A DNA stretch of 64,000 nucleotides from an uncultured Alphaproteobacteria bacterium. Lineage in GTDB: Bacteria > Pseudomonadota > Alphaproteobacteria > HIMB59 > GCA-002718135. Location: contig CACHSZ010000001.1 in NCBI GenBank assembly GCA_902582755.1, forward strand, positions 177,774 through 241,773, read 5' to 3'. Both the position numbers and the translations under genes were made by a program. Positions within the stretch are counted from its first letter, which is position 1. Each line of letters starts with the position of its first letter. Shown piece by piece: positions 1-8,525 of the stretch. A model generated the notes under the pieces. That model was not told the origin of the DNA and did no database searches. It worked only from the letters and a program-made list of their open reading frames with translations.

Positions 1-629
1 ATATTATCACAAAGTATTTCTGCTTCTTCGAGATAATGAGTAGTTAGACATATAGTCTTTCCCTCTCTACTTATTCTTTTTATATAATCCCATATTGATG
101 ATCTAATATCTATATCTACTCCAGCAGTTGGTTCATCTAAAATAATGATTTCTGGATCGTGTACTAAAGCTTTCCCAATTAGCAATCTTCTTCTCATACC
201 TCCTGATAAGGTTCTTGCGTAAGCATTTCTCTGATCAGTTAATTTTAAATTTTCTAAAATCTCATCAGTTTTTCTTTTCTTTTTTGGTACCCCATATAAA
301 CCTGCTTGCAGTTCTAATAATTCTGCAGGAGAAAAAAAGGGATCTATATTAAGTTCTTGAGGAACTATACCAATTTTAAATTTACTTAACTTAATGTTTT
401 TATCTATATCAATTCCACAAATACTTACGTGACCTGAATTTTTTTTAACCAGACCACCAAGCACATTAATAAAAGTCGATTTTCCAGCACCATTTGGGCC
501 TAATAAGCCATGAATTGTTCCTCTTTCGATACAAATACTAAAATCTATTAAAGCTCTAACTCCCTGATTTTTTTTTAAGAAAGTTTTATTTACATTTTTA
601 GCTTCTATTGAATATTTATAATCTGACAT
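1..629 (-). CDS. ABC-2 type transporter ATP-binding protein (3' part cut by window edge)
   Basis: About 209 codons are visible, read on the minus strand from an ATG at 629; the C-terminus lies outside the window, which is why the ORF track misses it. Translation shows a complete ABC ATPase core: Walker A GPNGAGKS, signature LSGGMRRR, Walker B IIILDEPTAGVD and the switch histidine in LTTHYLEEAE. The THYLEEAE form and the single ATPase domain are typical of ABC-2 exporters (YadG/NodI/DrrA-like), so the permease should lie just left of the window. The substrate cannot be told. It is divergent from polA with a 31-base gap. Confidence 0.85.
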   Translation of the reverse strand, partial: MSDYKYSIEAKNVNKTFLKKNQGVRALIDFSICIERGTIHGLLGPNGAGKSTFINVLGGLVKKNSGHVSICGIDIDKNIKLSKFKIGIVPQELNIDPFFSPAELLELQAGLYGVPKKKRKTDEILENLKLTDQRNAYARTLSGGMRRRLLIGKALVHDPEIIILDEPTAGVDIDIRSSIWDYIKRISREGKTICLTTHYLEEAEILCDN

Positions 630-660
630 TTTATTAGAATCTTATATATTTAAATTTACA

Positions 661-3402
661 ATGAATACAAAGAGTAGATTAATATTAGTTGATGGTTCTG
701 CCTATATATTTAGAGCTTATTATGGGTTACCACCTATGAATCGTGCAGATGGCACTCCAATCAATGCTGTTTTCGGTTTTACAAATATGCTTGTTAAGTT
801 GATAGAAGACTACAGTGATGATAAAATGATTGTAATATTTGATGCTGCTAGGGAAAATTTTAGAAATGAAATTTATCCAGAATATAAAGCTAATCGAGGA
901 GAAGCTCCTGAGGATTTAATACCACAATTTCCTTTAATCAGAGAGTGTGTAAAAAGTTTTAATATACCACAATTAGAAATAGAGGGATTTGAAGCAGATG
1001 ATTTAATTGCCACTTATGTCAAATTAGCAGAAAAAGAAAAAATTGAAACTATCATAGTTTCCTCAGACAAAGATCTAATGCAGCTTGTTAGCAAAAATGT
1101 TTCAATGCTTGATCCAATGAAAAATAAAAAAATTGAAATAAAAGATGTTGAGGAAAAATTTGGAGTGAAGCCAGATAAGGTTATTTTTATTCAAGCTTTA
1201 ACAGGTGACAAAGTCGATAATATCCCAGGTGCTCCTGGTATTGGACCTAAGACAGCATCTCAGTTAATAAATGAATTTAATGACATTGATGGTTTAATGA
1301 AAAATCTTAATAAAATTAAACAAGAAAAAAGAAGAAATATTTTAACAGAAGCAGCAAATGATATCAGATTAAGTTTAGAACTTGTAACATTAAAAAATGA
1401 TGTGCAAATATCTGAGAGTATTAATAAAATAAGAACTTATAATGAATTAAAAAATGAAAATAATAATATTTTTGAATTCCTTAAAAAGCAGGGCTTTAGA
1501 TCTACATCTGAAAGATTAAAATCAAATTCTTTCATTTCTAGTGATACTGATAACACTATTCAGAAAAAAGAAATAGAACCAAAATACCAATTAATTAATT
1601 CAAAGAAAAATTTTGAAAAGATTTTAAGTGAAATAGAAAAAAAAGGTATATGCGCTATTGATACTGAAACTAACTCACTCAATATTGAAAAAGCTAAATT
1701 AGTTGGAATATCAATATGTTATAGTGAAAACATTTCTTACTATATTCCTATAAACCATACTACTTCAGATGGGTTAAAATTAATTGATAACCAGTTAGAG
1801 GAAAATTATGTAATTAATCATATTAATAAGATTTGTAAAAATGGATCAATCTTAAAAATTGGTCAAAATATAAAGTATGATATTAGAATTTTAAATAAGT
1901 ATGGAGTAATTTTTAATTCTATTGCAGACACAATGTTAATTTCCTATTCAATTGATAATGGGATTTTTAAACATAATTTAGATGATCTATCATTTAATCA
2001 TTTAAACCATACAACAATTAAATACAAAGAAGTTGTTGGTACAGGAAAAAATGAAATTACTTTTGATAAGGTATCTATAGATAATGCTATTAATTATGCT
2101 GCTGAAGATTCTCTATTAACATTCAGACTTTTTCAAAATCTTTATCCTCGATTAATAAAAGAGAAGGCTAATTTTGTTTATCAAAACATCGATTTACCTC
2201 TTATAGAGGTGTTATCTTCAATTGAATCAAATGGTATCGAGGTAAATAAAAAGTTTTTAACAAGTCTAAGTAATGAGTTTGAAAATGAAAGTAAAAAACT
2301 TGAAAAAAATATTTATAAACTTTCAAAAGAAGAGTTCAATATTGGTTCACCTAAACAATTAGGAGAGATATTATTTGTTAATCTTAAAATACCTGGTGGT
2401 AAAAAGACAAAATCAGGCACATATTCCACTGATTCTTCAACTTTAAACAATTTGGCCTCAGATGGGTTTGAAATTGCACAGCTCGTTCTCGATTGGAGGG
2501 AATTAACAAAACTTAAATCAACTTATACAGATTCTTTATTTAGATTAACAGATGATAAAAGTAGAGTTCATACATCATTTGGTTTAGCAAATACATTAAC
2601 AGGCCGATTAAGCTCTACAGATCCAAATCTTCAAAATATTCCAATTAGAACTGAAAATGGAAAAAAAATAAGAACAGCTTTTGTTAGTGGAAAAGGGAAA
2701 AAATTAGTCAGTTTTGATTATTCTCAAATAGAACTTAGATTAGCTGCAGAAATTTCTAATGATAAAAATTTTATTAAAGCTTTTAAAAACAATGAAGATA
2801 TTCATGCATCAACTGCTAAGGAAATATTTAATTTGAAAGATAATCAAATAAATAATGATTATAGAAGAAAAGCAAAAGCAATTAATTTTGGTATTCTGTA
2901 TGGTATCAGTCCATACGGCTTAGCTAAACAACTTGATATTTCAAATACAGAAGCGAAAGATTATATAAATGAGTATTTTAATAAATATCCGAATATTAAA
3001 AAATATATGGACCATCAAATTGATTTTGCAAAAACAAATCAATATGTTGAAACAATTTTTAAAAGGAAAATTAATATTAAGGGAATTTCAGACAAGAATT
3101 TTGCTGTAAGGGGGTTTGCTGAAAGACAAGCTATTAATGCTCCAATACAGGGTAGTGCGGCAGATATAATTAAGTTAGCAATGATTGAAATTCATAAAGA
3201 AATAAAAGTTAAAAATATTGAGGCAAAAATGCTTTTACAAGTTCATGACGAACTGATTTTCGAAGTGGAAAGTAAAAAATATGATAATTTAGTGAGCAAT
3301 GTAAAAACAATTATGGAATCAATACATTTAAAATATAAAGATTTTTCAGTTCCACTGACAGTTGATTTTGGTGATGGGGATAATTGGGGTCAGGCACATT
3401 AG
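661..3402 (+). CDS. polA: DNA polymerase I
   Basis: 913 residues, full length for PolA. It fills gaps and removes RNA primers in repair and lagging-strand synthesis. Three modules are visible in order: an N-terminal 5' nuclease (about 1-290, with VSSDKDLMQLV and GDKVDNIPG), a 3'-5' exonuclease (about 310-510) that keeps acidic residues in AIDTETNSL and YAAEDSLLTF so proofreading looks intact, and the polymerase domain with motif A DYSQIELRLAA, motif B KAKAINFGILYGIS and motif C QVHDELIFEV. Many alphaproteobacterial PolA proteins keep all three modules, so nothing is missing. The ATG at 661 is the first sensible start. A 42-codon ORF follows after ten bases. Confidence 0.98.
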   Translation: MNTKSRLILVDGSAYIFRAYYGLPPMNRADGTPINAVFGFTNMLVKLIEDYSDDKMIVIFDAARENFRNEIYPEYKANRGEAPEDLIPQFPLIRECVKSFNIPQLEIEGFEADDLIATYVKLAEKEKIETIIVSSDKDLMQLVSKNVSMLDPMKNKKIEIKDVEEKFGVKPDKVIFIQALTGDKVDNIPGAPGIGPKTASQLINEFNDIDGLMKNLNKIKQEKRRNILTEAANDIRLSLELVTLKNDVQISESINKIRTYNELKNENNNIFEFLKKQGFRSTSERLKSNSFISSDTDNTIQKKEIEPKYQLINSKKNFEKILSEIEKKGICAIDTETNSLNIEKAKLVGISICYSENISYYIPINHTTSDGLKLIDNQLEENYVINHINKICKNGSILKIGQNIKYDIRILNKYGVIFNSIADTMLISYSIDNGIFKHNLDDLSFNHLNHTTIKYKEVVGTGKNEITFDKVSIDNAINYAAEDSLLTFRLFQNLYPRLIKEKANFVYQNIDLPLIEVLSSIESNGIEVNKKFLTSLSNEFENESKKLEKNIYKLSKEEFNIGSPKQLGEILFVNLKIPGGKKTKSGTYSTDSSTLNNLASDGFEIAQLVLDWRELTKLKSTYTDSLFRLTDDKSRVHTSFGLANTLTGRLSSTDPNLQNIPIRTENGKKIRTAFVSGKGKKLVSFDYSQIELRLAAEISNDKNFIKAFKNNEDIHASTAKEIFNLKDNQINNDYRRKAKAINFGILYGISPYGLAKQLDISNTEAKDYINEYFNKYPNIKKYMDHQIDFAKTNQYVETIFKRKINIKGISDKNFAVRGFAERQAINAPIQGSAADIIKLAMIEIHKEIKVKNIEAKMLLQVHDELIFEVESKKYDNLVSNVKTIMESIHLKYKDFSVPLTVDFGDGDNWGQAH

Positions 3403-3412
3403 ATCTTAATTT

Positions 3413-3541
3413 ATGGTAATTAAAAAAAAAATAAAAAAACGTAACCCCTTTGCTCAAGATTTGAAATTACCTAAGTACAAACAAAGAATTGTTAAAAGTA
3501 AAAAAGCTTACACGAGAAAAGGAAACAAAAAGGTTATTTAG
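3413..3541 (+). CDS. Small basic protein, candidate ArfA-like ribosome rescue factor
   Basis: A 42-codon ORF too short for the track, starting ATG ten bases after the polA stop and ending TAG. It is extremely basic. The stretch PKYKQRIVKSKKAYTRKG resembles the core of gammaproteobacterial ArfA (recalled form [21 protein letters not shown]), which recruits RF2 to ribosomes stalled on nonstop mRNA. I see the pattern by eye only. It overlaps the convergent grxC stop by four bases, has no clear Shine-Dalgarno and would be translated by coupling to polA. It could instead be another small ribosome-associated basic protein, or chance, although a lysine-rich ORF with this ordered motif is unlikely to be random. 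Confidence 0.5.
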   Translation: MVIKKKIKKRNPFAQDLKLPKYKQRIVKSKKAYTRKGNKKVI

Positions 3542-3777
3542 AACTCCTCATTAAAGGTATTCATTTCAAACCATTTTTCAAGCTCATGATATCCTCCAAT
3601 TTTTTCTCCATTTAAAATTATTTGAGGAAAAGTTTTTGCGTTCGGAAACTTTTCAAAAAAATCGTCCCTCGTATAATCTGTATCAAGCATATAAATTTTT
3701 GGATTATATTTAGCTAACCGTAATTTAGCTCTATCACAGTATCCACAATTAGTTTTAGAATATATCTCTGCTTCCAT
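3538..3777 (-). CDS. grxC: Glutaredoxin (GrxC-type)
   Basis: 79 residues from the ATG at 3777; the track's extra first residue is a TTG three bases upstream. The ATG shares a base with the nrdB stop (TGATG), which argues for coupled translation and decides the start. The protein has the dithiol active site CGYC near residue 11, the cis-proline in TFPQIILNG and the GG pair in KIGGYHELEKW, all of the classic thioredoxin-fold glutaredoxin. Being last gene of nrdA-nrdB-grxC, it is the likely electron donor to ribonucleotide reductase. The symbol is by family resemblance. Its 3' end overlaps the ArfA-like ORF on the other strand. Confidence 0.93.
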   Translation of the reverse strand: MEAEIYSKTNCGYCDRAKLRLAKYNPKIYMLDTDYTRDDFFEKFPNAKTFPQIILNGEKIGGYHELEKWFEMNTFNEEF

Positions 3778-4766
3778 CAAAATGCTTCATCAAAACTTAA
3801 AGCCCTATCTGTAGGTCTTTGATATTCAGATACTCTTTTTTCAAAAAAGTTTGTAACGTTTTGTACATCTAAAGCTCTCATAAAATCAAAAGGATTTTCT
3901 GTCTTAAAAACTCTATCAAATTCAAACAAGTCTGCAATTCTGTCTGCAACAGCCTCAATATACTGACACATTAAATCAGCATTCATACCAATTAAATCTA
4001 CTGGTAAAGCATCTCTTACAAATTCTTTCTCAAATGCTACCGCTTCTCTAACAATTTCCTCAAATTGCGATTGAGGAACGTCAGAAGGAATCAAAGATAA
4101 ATCACTAATATCTGCATCAGTTAATGTTTTATTATTAAACTTGTCTCTTAAAGTCCTGAACATTAACGATGAGAAGCTAAAGTGCATTCCTTCATCTCTT
4201 GCAATCCAATCGTTAGATAAAGCTAAACCAGGCAGTAAACCTCTTTTTCTAAAATAATAAATAGCACAGAAAGAGCCTGCAAAAAACAAACCTTCAACTA
4301 ATCCAAAACCTATTAGTCTTGTTAGCAGGTTTTGACTACCATTAAGCCATTTTGATACCCATTGTGCTTTGTGGTTAATACATGGTACGTTTTGTATTGC
4401 ATCAAAAAGCATATCCTTTTCTTTTGCATCTTTTACATAAGCCTCAATTTGAAGACCATACATCTCTGCATGAATTGATTCATTCAACATTTGCATTGAT
4501 ATGAAACATCTTGCTTCAGGAATTAATATTTCTTTGTAGAATCTACTTGCTAGGTTTTCGTTAATCATTGCTTCGGAGTTAGCAAAATATGCAAGTACAT
4601 GCTTAATAAAATGTTTTTCACCATCATTTAAAGTTTCAAGATCTCTTAAATCATCTTGCAAAGATACTTCTTCGGTTGTCCAAAAGGCTTGTATATGTTG
4701 CTTGTACCTATCCCAAATTTCTTGGTTTTTTATTGGAAATATTGATTTAACGCCTTTTGATATCAT
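3777..4766 (-). CDS. nrdB: Ribonucleotide reductase class I, small (radical) subunit
   Basis: 329 residues. NrdB houses the di-iron centre and tyrosyl radical that starts ribonucleotide reduction by NrdA. Helices carrying the metal ligands are visible (NSEAMINENLASRF, EARCFISMQ, NESIHAEMYGLQIE and DEGMHFSF). The Tyr in HAEMYGL sits where the radical tyrosine lies in eukaryote-like R2 proteins, so this looks like a tyrosyl-radical enzyme and not a Chlamydia-type radical-free one. A good Shine-Dalgarno (AAGGAG) lies ahead of the ATG at 4766, 13 bases after the nrdA stop. It belongs to the nrdA-nrdB-grxC operon. Confidence 0.97.
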   Translation of the reverse strand: MISKGVKSIFPIKNQEIWDRYKQHIQAFWTTEEVSLQDDLRDLETLNDGEKHFIKHVLAYFANSEAMINENLASRFYKEILIPEARCFISMQMLNESIHAEMYGLQIEAYVKDAKEKDMLFDAIQNVPCINHKAQWVSKWLNGSQNLLTRLIGFGLVEGLFFAGSFCAIYYFRKRGLLPGLALSNDWIARDEGMHFSFSSLMFRTLRDKFNNKTLTDADISDLSLIPSDVPQSQFEEIVREAVAFEKEFVRDALPVDLIGMNADLMCQYIEAVADRIADLFEFDRVFKTENPFDFMRALDVQNVTNFFEKRVSEYQRPTDRALSFDEAF

Positions 4767-4779
4767 TCTTTACTCCTTC

Positions 4780-7533
4780 TTATGCACTGCAAGTTTCGCA
4801 ATCTTCTGGTTCATTGTTTTGTTTAATAGCAGTATTTATATAAGCATCTTTAGCTGCTTTTTCTGATGAAACTGTAACTTTTACAGCATCAACTGCTGAT
4901 CTACTTCTTAAATAATACATTCCTGTTTTAAGACCTTTTTTCCAAGCATACATATGCATTGAATTAACTTTTCCAAATGTAGGGGTTGAAAGCCAAAGAT
5001 TCATTGATTGGGTCTGATCAATAAATGGTGCTCTATCTGCTGACATATCAATTACAGTTTTTTGTGATACTTCCCATACTGTTTTATAAACTTCTTTAAG
5101 TTCGGTTGGAATTTCATTTATGTTTTCTACAGATCCATTTTCTAAAATTATTTTGTCTCTCATTTCTTTATTCCACAATCCTCTTTGAGAAAGTTCATTC
5201 ACTAAAAATCTATTTACGAGTAGGAACTCACCAGAGAGTGTTTGTCTTTTATATATATTAGAGGTTTGTATTTGGAATGTTTCAGTATTACCTAATATAA
5301 TACCTGTTGACGCAGTTGGCATGCAAGCTGTGGTTAAAGAATTTCTCACACCGTGCTCTTTAATTTTAGCTCTAAGTGAATCCCAATCCCACTTTGAAGA
5401 AGGATTTACATTCCAAAGATCAAATTGAAACTTACCTTCTGAGATGGGTGAATTATTGAATGTTTCGTAGGCTCCTTTTTCTTTTGCTAATTCGCATGAA
5501 GCTTCTAAAGCTCCAAAATAAATTGTCTCAAAAATTAATTTATTTATTTCTTTAGCTTCCTCTGATTCATAGGCTATTCCCATCTTAAAGTAGACATCTG
5601 CAAGTCCCTGTATTCCTAAACCTATTGGCCTATGTTTACTATTAGATCTTTCTGTTTTATCAGTTGGATAGAAATTAATATCAATTACTTCATCTAAGTT
5701 TTTTGTAGCCAATTTTGCAGTTTCGTAAAGGGCGTCATAGTCATATATTAATTTTTTATCTGATTTTTTTACAAATTTTGGCAGAGCTATAGAAGCTAAG
5801 TTACATACAGACGTTTCATTCTTATCTGAATATTCAACTATCTCTGCACAAAGGTTTGAAGATTTAATGATACCAATATTTTTTTGATTAGACTTATTAT
5901 TAATAGAATCTTTATAAAGCATATAAGGTTGTCCTGTTTCTATTTGTGCTTCAATGATTTTAGACATTAAATCTCTCGCTTTAATTTTTTCTAAATGCTT
6001 CATTTCATTTTCATACTTTGTGTAAAGTTTTTCAAACTCGTCACCATAAACATCTGAAAGGCCTGGACATTCATGTTCACTCATAAGTGTCCACTCTTCA
6101 TCATTTTCTACTCTCTTCATGAATAAATCTGGTATCCATAAAGCGTAAAACAAATCTCTTGCTCTAAATTCTTCGGCGCCTGTATTTTTTCTAAGTTCTA
6201 GAAACTTCTCAATGTCAGCATGCCAAGGTTCTAAGTAAACTGCAAAAGAACCTTTTCTTTTACCGCCGCCTTGATCAACTGATTTAGCAGTCTCATTAAA
6301 TATTTTCAAAAATGGAATAAGGCCATTAGATTTGCCGTTTGTTGATTTTATTCTACTTCCACTACCTCTAATATTGTGAGCGTGCATGCCAATACCACCA
6401 GCTGTTTTAGAAATTAGGGCACAATCTTTTATAGTATTAAAAATACCTTCTATGGAGTCATCTTCCATTCCTATTAAAAAGCATGAAGATAATTGCTGCA
6501 TTTTTAATCCACTATTAAACAATGTTGGGGTAGCATGTGTATACATACCCGTTGATAAACTTTTATAAGTTTCTTTTATTTTATCTAAATTAAACTCATT
6601 ACCGGTAACTGTTAAAGTTACTCTCATCCAAAGGTCTTGAGGTCTCTCAATTGTTTTATTATCGAACTTTAATAAATATGCTCTTATTAGAGTTGTGAGA
6701 GCAAAATAATCAAAAGTATAATCTTTGTCATAGTCAATTACGGACTCAATTAAATCAGCATTCTCCATGACCTTTTTATAATAATCTTCTCTTAACAATC
6801 CATCGTCGTATAAATTTTTTGTTGCTATGATGAAACCCGGAGTTTCTTTATGAAGTGAGTTTACTTTTATTCTTGCTGCAAGATAAGAATAATCAGGATG
6901 TTCAACTGTTAAAGCAGCAGCAGTTTCAGCAAGATAAGTATCAATTTCAACGGAACTAATATCACTATATAAGCCTGGAACAGCTTTTTGAACAACGACA
7001 ATTGGATCAATGTTTAAGCCAGTAGATAGAACAGATACTCTATTGGTTATTTTATCCAGTGAAATTGGCTCTTTACTTCCATCTCTTTTAGTTACCATCA
7101 TTGAAGAAGCTTTTTCTCCAACTTGTTCTTTTAGTTTTTTTGTGTGATATCTTGAAGCCGCTCTTTGTTCTCTATACAAAACATACGCTCTAGCAACTTT
7201 ATGATGCTCATCCCTCATAAGTGCTAACTCCACTTGGTCTTGTATATCCTCAATGTGAATCATGTCACCGTCAGCAATCCTTCTTGTAAGAGCCGAGACA
7301 ACTTTATGCGTTAAAGCTTCAACAGTTTTATGAATTCCATCTTGTTGTTCTTTTTCCTTATTTTTATCATTTCTAATTTTTGTTTGTGCCAAGAACGCTT
7401 TTTTTATAGCGTTTGAAATTTTATCAGATTTGAAAGGAGTAATAGCTCCGTCACGACGCACGACACTTAATGTTAAAATATTTACACTTTTTTCTTCTGA
7501 GATTTTTGCTGATACCTGTAGATTGTCTGCCAT
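4780..7533 (-). CDS. nrdA: Ribonucleotide reductase class I, large (catalytic) subunit
   Basis: 917 residues, longer than the 761-residue E. coli protein because the N-terminus carries two ATP-cone domains (one from about residue 22, VVRRDGAITPFKSDKI; another from about 145, MVTKRDGSKEPISLDKI). These bind ATP/dATP for overall activity control. The catalytic barrel follows, with substrate-loop motifs such as SNLCAEI and TACMPTAST, and the C-terminal redox pair ETCSA-type tail (CETCSA) that glutaredoxin reduces. First gene of nrdA-nrdB-grxC. The upstream region holds a strong NrdR box and a candidate LexA box, so both dNTP level and possibly DNA damage may control it. Confidence 0.97.
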   Translation of the reverse strand: MADNLQVSAKISEEKSVNILTLSVVRRDGAITPFKSDKISNAIKKAFLAQTKIRNDKNKEKEQQDGIHKTVEALTHKVVSALTRRIADGDMIHIEDIQDQVELALMRDEHHKVARAYVLYREQRAASRYHTKKLKEQVGEKASSMMVTKRDGSKEPISLDKITNRVSVLSTGLNIDPIVVVQKAVPGLYSDISSVEIDTYLAETAAALTVEHPDYSYLAARIKVNSLHKETPGFIIATKNLYDDGLLREDYYKKVMENADLIESVIDYDKDYTFDYFALTTLIRAYLLKFDNKTIERPQDLWMRVTLTVTGNEFNLDKIKETYKSLSTGMYTHATPTLFNSGLKMQQLSSCFLIGMEDDSIEGIFNTIKDCALISKTAGGIGMHAHNIRGSGSRIKSTNGKSNGLIPFLKIFNETAKSVDQGGGKRKGSFAVYLEPWHADIEKFLELRKNTGAEEFRARDLFYALWIPDLFMKRVENDEEWTLMSEHECPGLSDVYGDEFEKLYTKYENEMKHLEKIKARDLMSKIIEAQIETGQPYMLYKDSINNKSNQKNIGIIKSSNLCAEIVEYSDKNETSVCNLASIALPKFVKKSDKKLIYDYDALYETAKLATKNLDEVIDINFYPTDKTERSNSKHRPIGLGIQGLADVYFKMGIAYESEEAKEINKLIFETIYFGALEASCELAKEKGAYETFNNSPISEGKFQFDLWNVNPSSKWDWDSLRAKIKEHGVRNSLTTACMPTASTGIILGNTETFQIQTSNIYKRQTLSGEFLLVNRFLVNELSQRGLWNKEMRDKIILENGSVENINEIPTELKEVYKTVWEVSQKTVIDMSADRAPFIDQTQSMNLWLSTPTFGKVNSMHMYAWKKGLKTGMYYLRSRSAVDAVKVTVSSEKAAKDAYINTAIKQNNEPEDCETCSA

Positions 7534-7570
7534 TTAAATTCTATCCATTTTTAAAAATTATTGTCGAAAA

Positions 7571-7586
7571 ACACAATATGTAGTGC
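7571..7586 (-). promoter_or_regulatory. NrdR box upstream of nrdAB
   Basis: ACACAATATGTAGTGC matches 14 of 16 positions of the NrdR consensus as I recall it (ACACWATATATWGTGT). It lies 38-53 bases before the nrdA start, just downstream of a candidate promoter, where repressor binding would block transcription. NrdR is the ATP/dATP-sensing repressor of ribonucleotide reductase genes. A second, phased box usually accompanies the first; I see only a weak 9/16 match about 31 bases further upstream. Confidence 0.75.
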
Positions 7587-7598
7587 CGCCGAAAAGGG

Positions 7599-7626
7599 AC
7601 AATACAACATTTGCTCAATATCGCAA
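7599..7626 (-). promoter_or_regulatory. Candidate sigma-70 promoter for nrdA-nrdB-grxC
   Basis: Read on the minus strand: -35 TTGCGA, 16-base spacer, -10 TATTGT. Transcription would start near 7592, placing the NrdR box at about +6 to +21. Both hexamers are imperfect, so this is a moderate call supported by its position between the two operator candidates. Confidence 0.4.
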
Positions 7627-7629
7627 TAA

Positions 7630-7644
7630 GAACAAAATAAGAAC
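7630..7644 (-). promoter_or_regulatory. Candidate LexA (SOS) box, GTTC-N7-GTTC
   Basis: On the minus strand the sequence reads GTTC TTATTTT GTTC, an exact match to the direct-repeat LexA site known in alphaproteobacteria. It lies three bases upstream of the candidate -35 of nrdA. By a rough base-composition estimate about one such match is expected by chance in 64 kb of this AT content on both strands, so only its position makes it notable. Confidence 0.4.
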
Positions 7645-7771
7645 ATAAATATTTTTTTTATCATGTCAATCCCTTACATAATTCATATTTTTATGAGGCA
7701 AACAAGTTATTGAAATATTTACATTTACTTATCAACTTAAGTCACATTTTGTTAACTGAGTCATTTTTTCT

Positions 7772-7800
7772 TTGAACTTAAATCTGCCATAAATTATTAA
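7772..7800 (+). promoter_or_regulatory. Candidate promoter for chvI-chvG
   Basis: TTGAAC, 17-base spacer, TATTAA. The predicted start of transcription is only about five bases before the chvI ATG at 7812, so the message would be leaderless or nearly so; no Shine-Dalgarno is visible. Two GTCA-containing direct repeats spaced 19 bases (7741 and 7760) lie just upstream and could be regulator sites, but I know no consensus to test them against. Confidence 0.45.
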
Positions 7801-7811
7801 TAAAAAGTACT

Positions 7812-8525
7812 ATGCCAAAGATAGCATTAGTTGACGACGAGCAGTCGATTCTTACATCAGTATCTCTTTCTCTGCAAAGTGAGGGATTTACAGTAGATAC
7901 ATTTCTTAATGGAGTTGAAGCCTTAGAGGCTCTTGAAAGCAAATCATATGATTTGGGATTGTTTGATATTAAGATGCCAAAAATGGATGGAAATGAACTT
8001 CTTTCAAAAGTACGTTCGAGCAAAATTGAAAATCTAAAAGATCTTCCGATTATCTTTTTAACGTCAAAAGATCATGAACAAGATGAGATAATTGGATTAA
8101 GAATGGGAGCTTCAGATTATATAAAAAAACCTTTTTCACAAAAATTATTAAATGAGCGCATAAGGACAGTGCTAAGAATTCATAACAATAGAAATGAAGA
8201 ACAAAAAAATAATAATATAAAAAAACAAAATTTTATTAAGGGTGATTTGATACTAGATGAAGATAAACAATTATGTTTTTGGAAAGGTATAGAAATTGAA
8301 CTTACGGTTGCAGAGTTTAATTTAATTAAATCTCTTGCTCAGTATCCTGGGGTAGTAAAAGATAGAAATCAATTAATGGACGCAATGTATGGTGATTCAA
8401 TATATGTTGATGACAGGACTATTGACAGCCATATAAAGAGATTAAGAAAAAAATTCAGATCTTATGATAATTCTTTTGATCAAATAAGAACAAGATATGG
8501 CTCTGGATATTCTTGGCGTGATTAA
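7812..8525 (+). CDS. chvI: Two-component response regulator ChvI
   Basis: 237 residues, OmpR/PhoB class. The receiver domain (1-125) shows the acidic pair DD at 8-9, phosphoacceptor Asp52 in FDIKMPKMDG, the Thr of IFLTSKD and the Lys of KKPFS. The C-terminal winged helix runs to the end (RTIDSHIKRLRKKFR). The opening IALVDDEQSILTSVSLSLQ and the DIKMPKMDGNELL block are very close to ChvI of rhizobia, which with ChvG/ExoS controls envelope, acid and periplasmic stress responses. It overlaps chvG by 29 bases, so the two are co-translated. Confidence 0.92.
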   Translation: MPKIALVDDEQSILTSVSLSLQSEGFTVDTFLNGVEALEALESKSYDLGLFDIKMPKMDGNELLSKVRSSKIENLKDLPIIFLTSKDHEQDEIIGLRMGASDYIKKPFSQKLLNERIRTVLRIHNNRNEEQKNNNIKKQNFIKGDLILDEDKQLCFWKGIEIELTVAEFNLIKSLAQYPGVVKDRNQLMDAMYGDSIYVDDRTIDSHIKRLRKKFRSYDNSFDQIRTRYGSGYSWRD

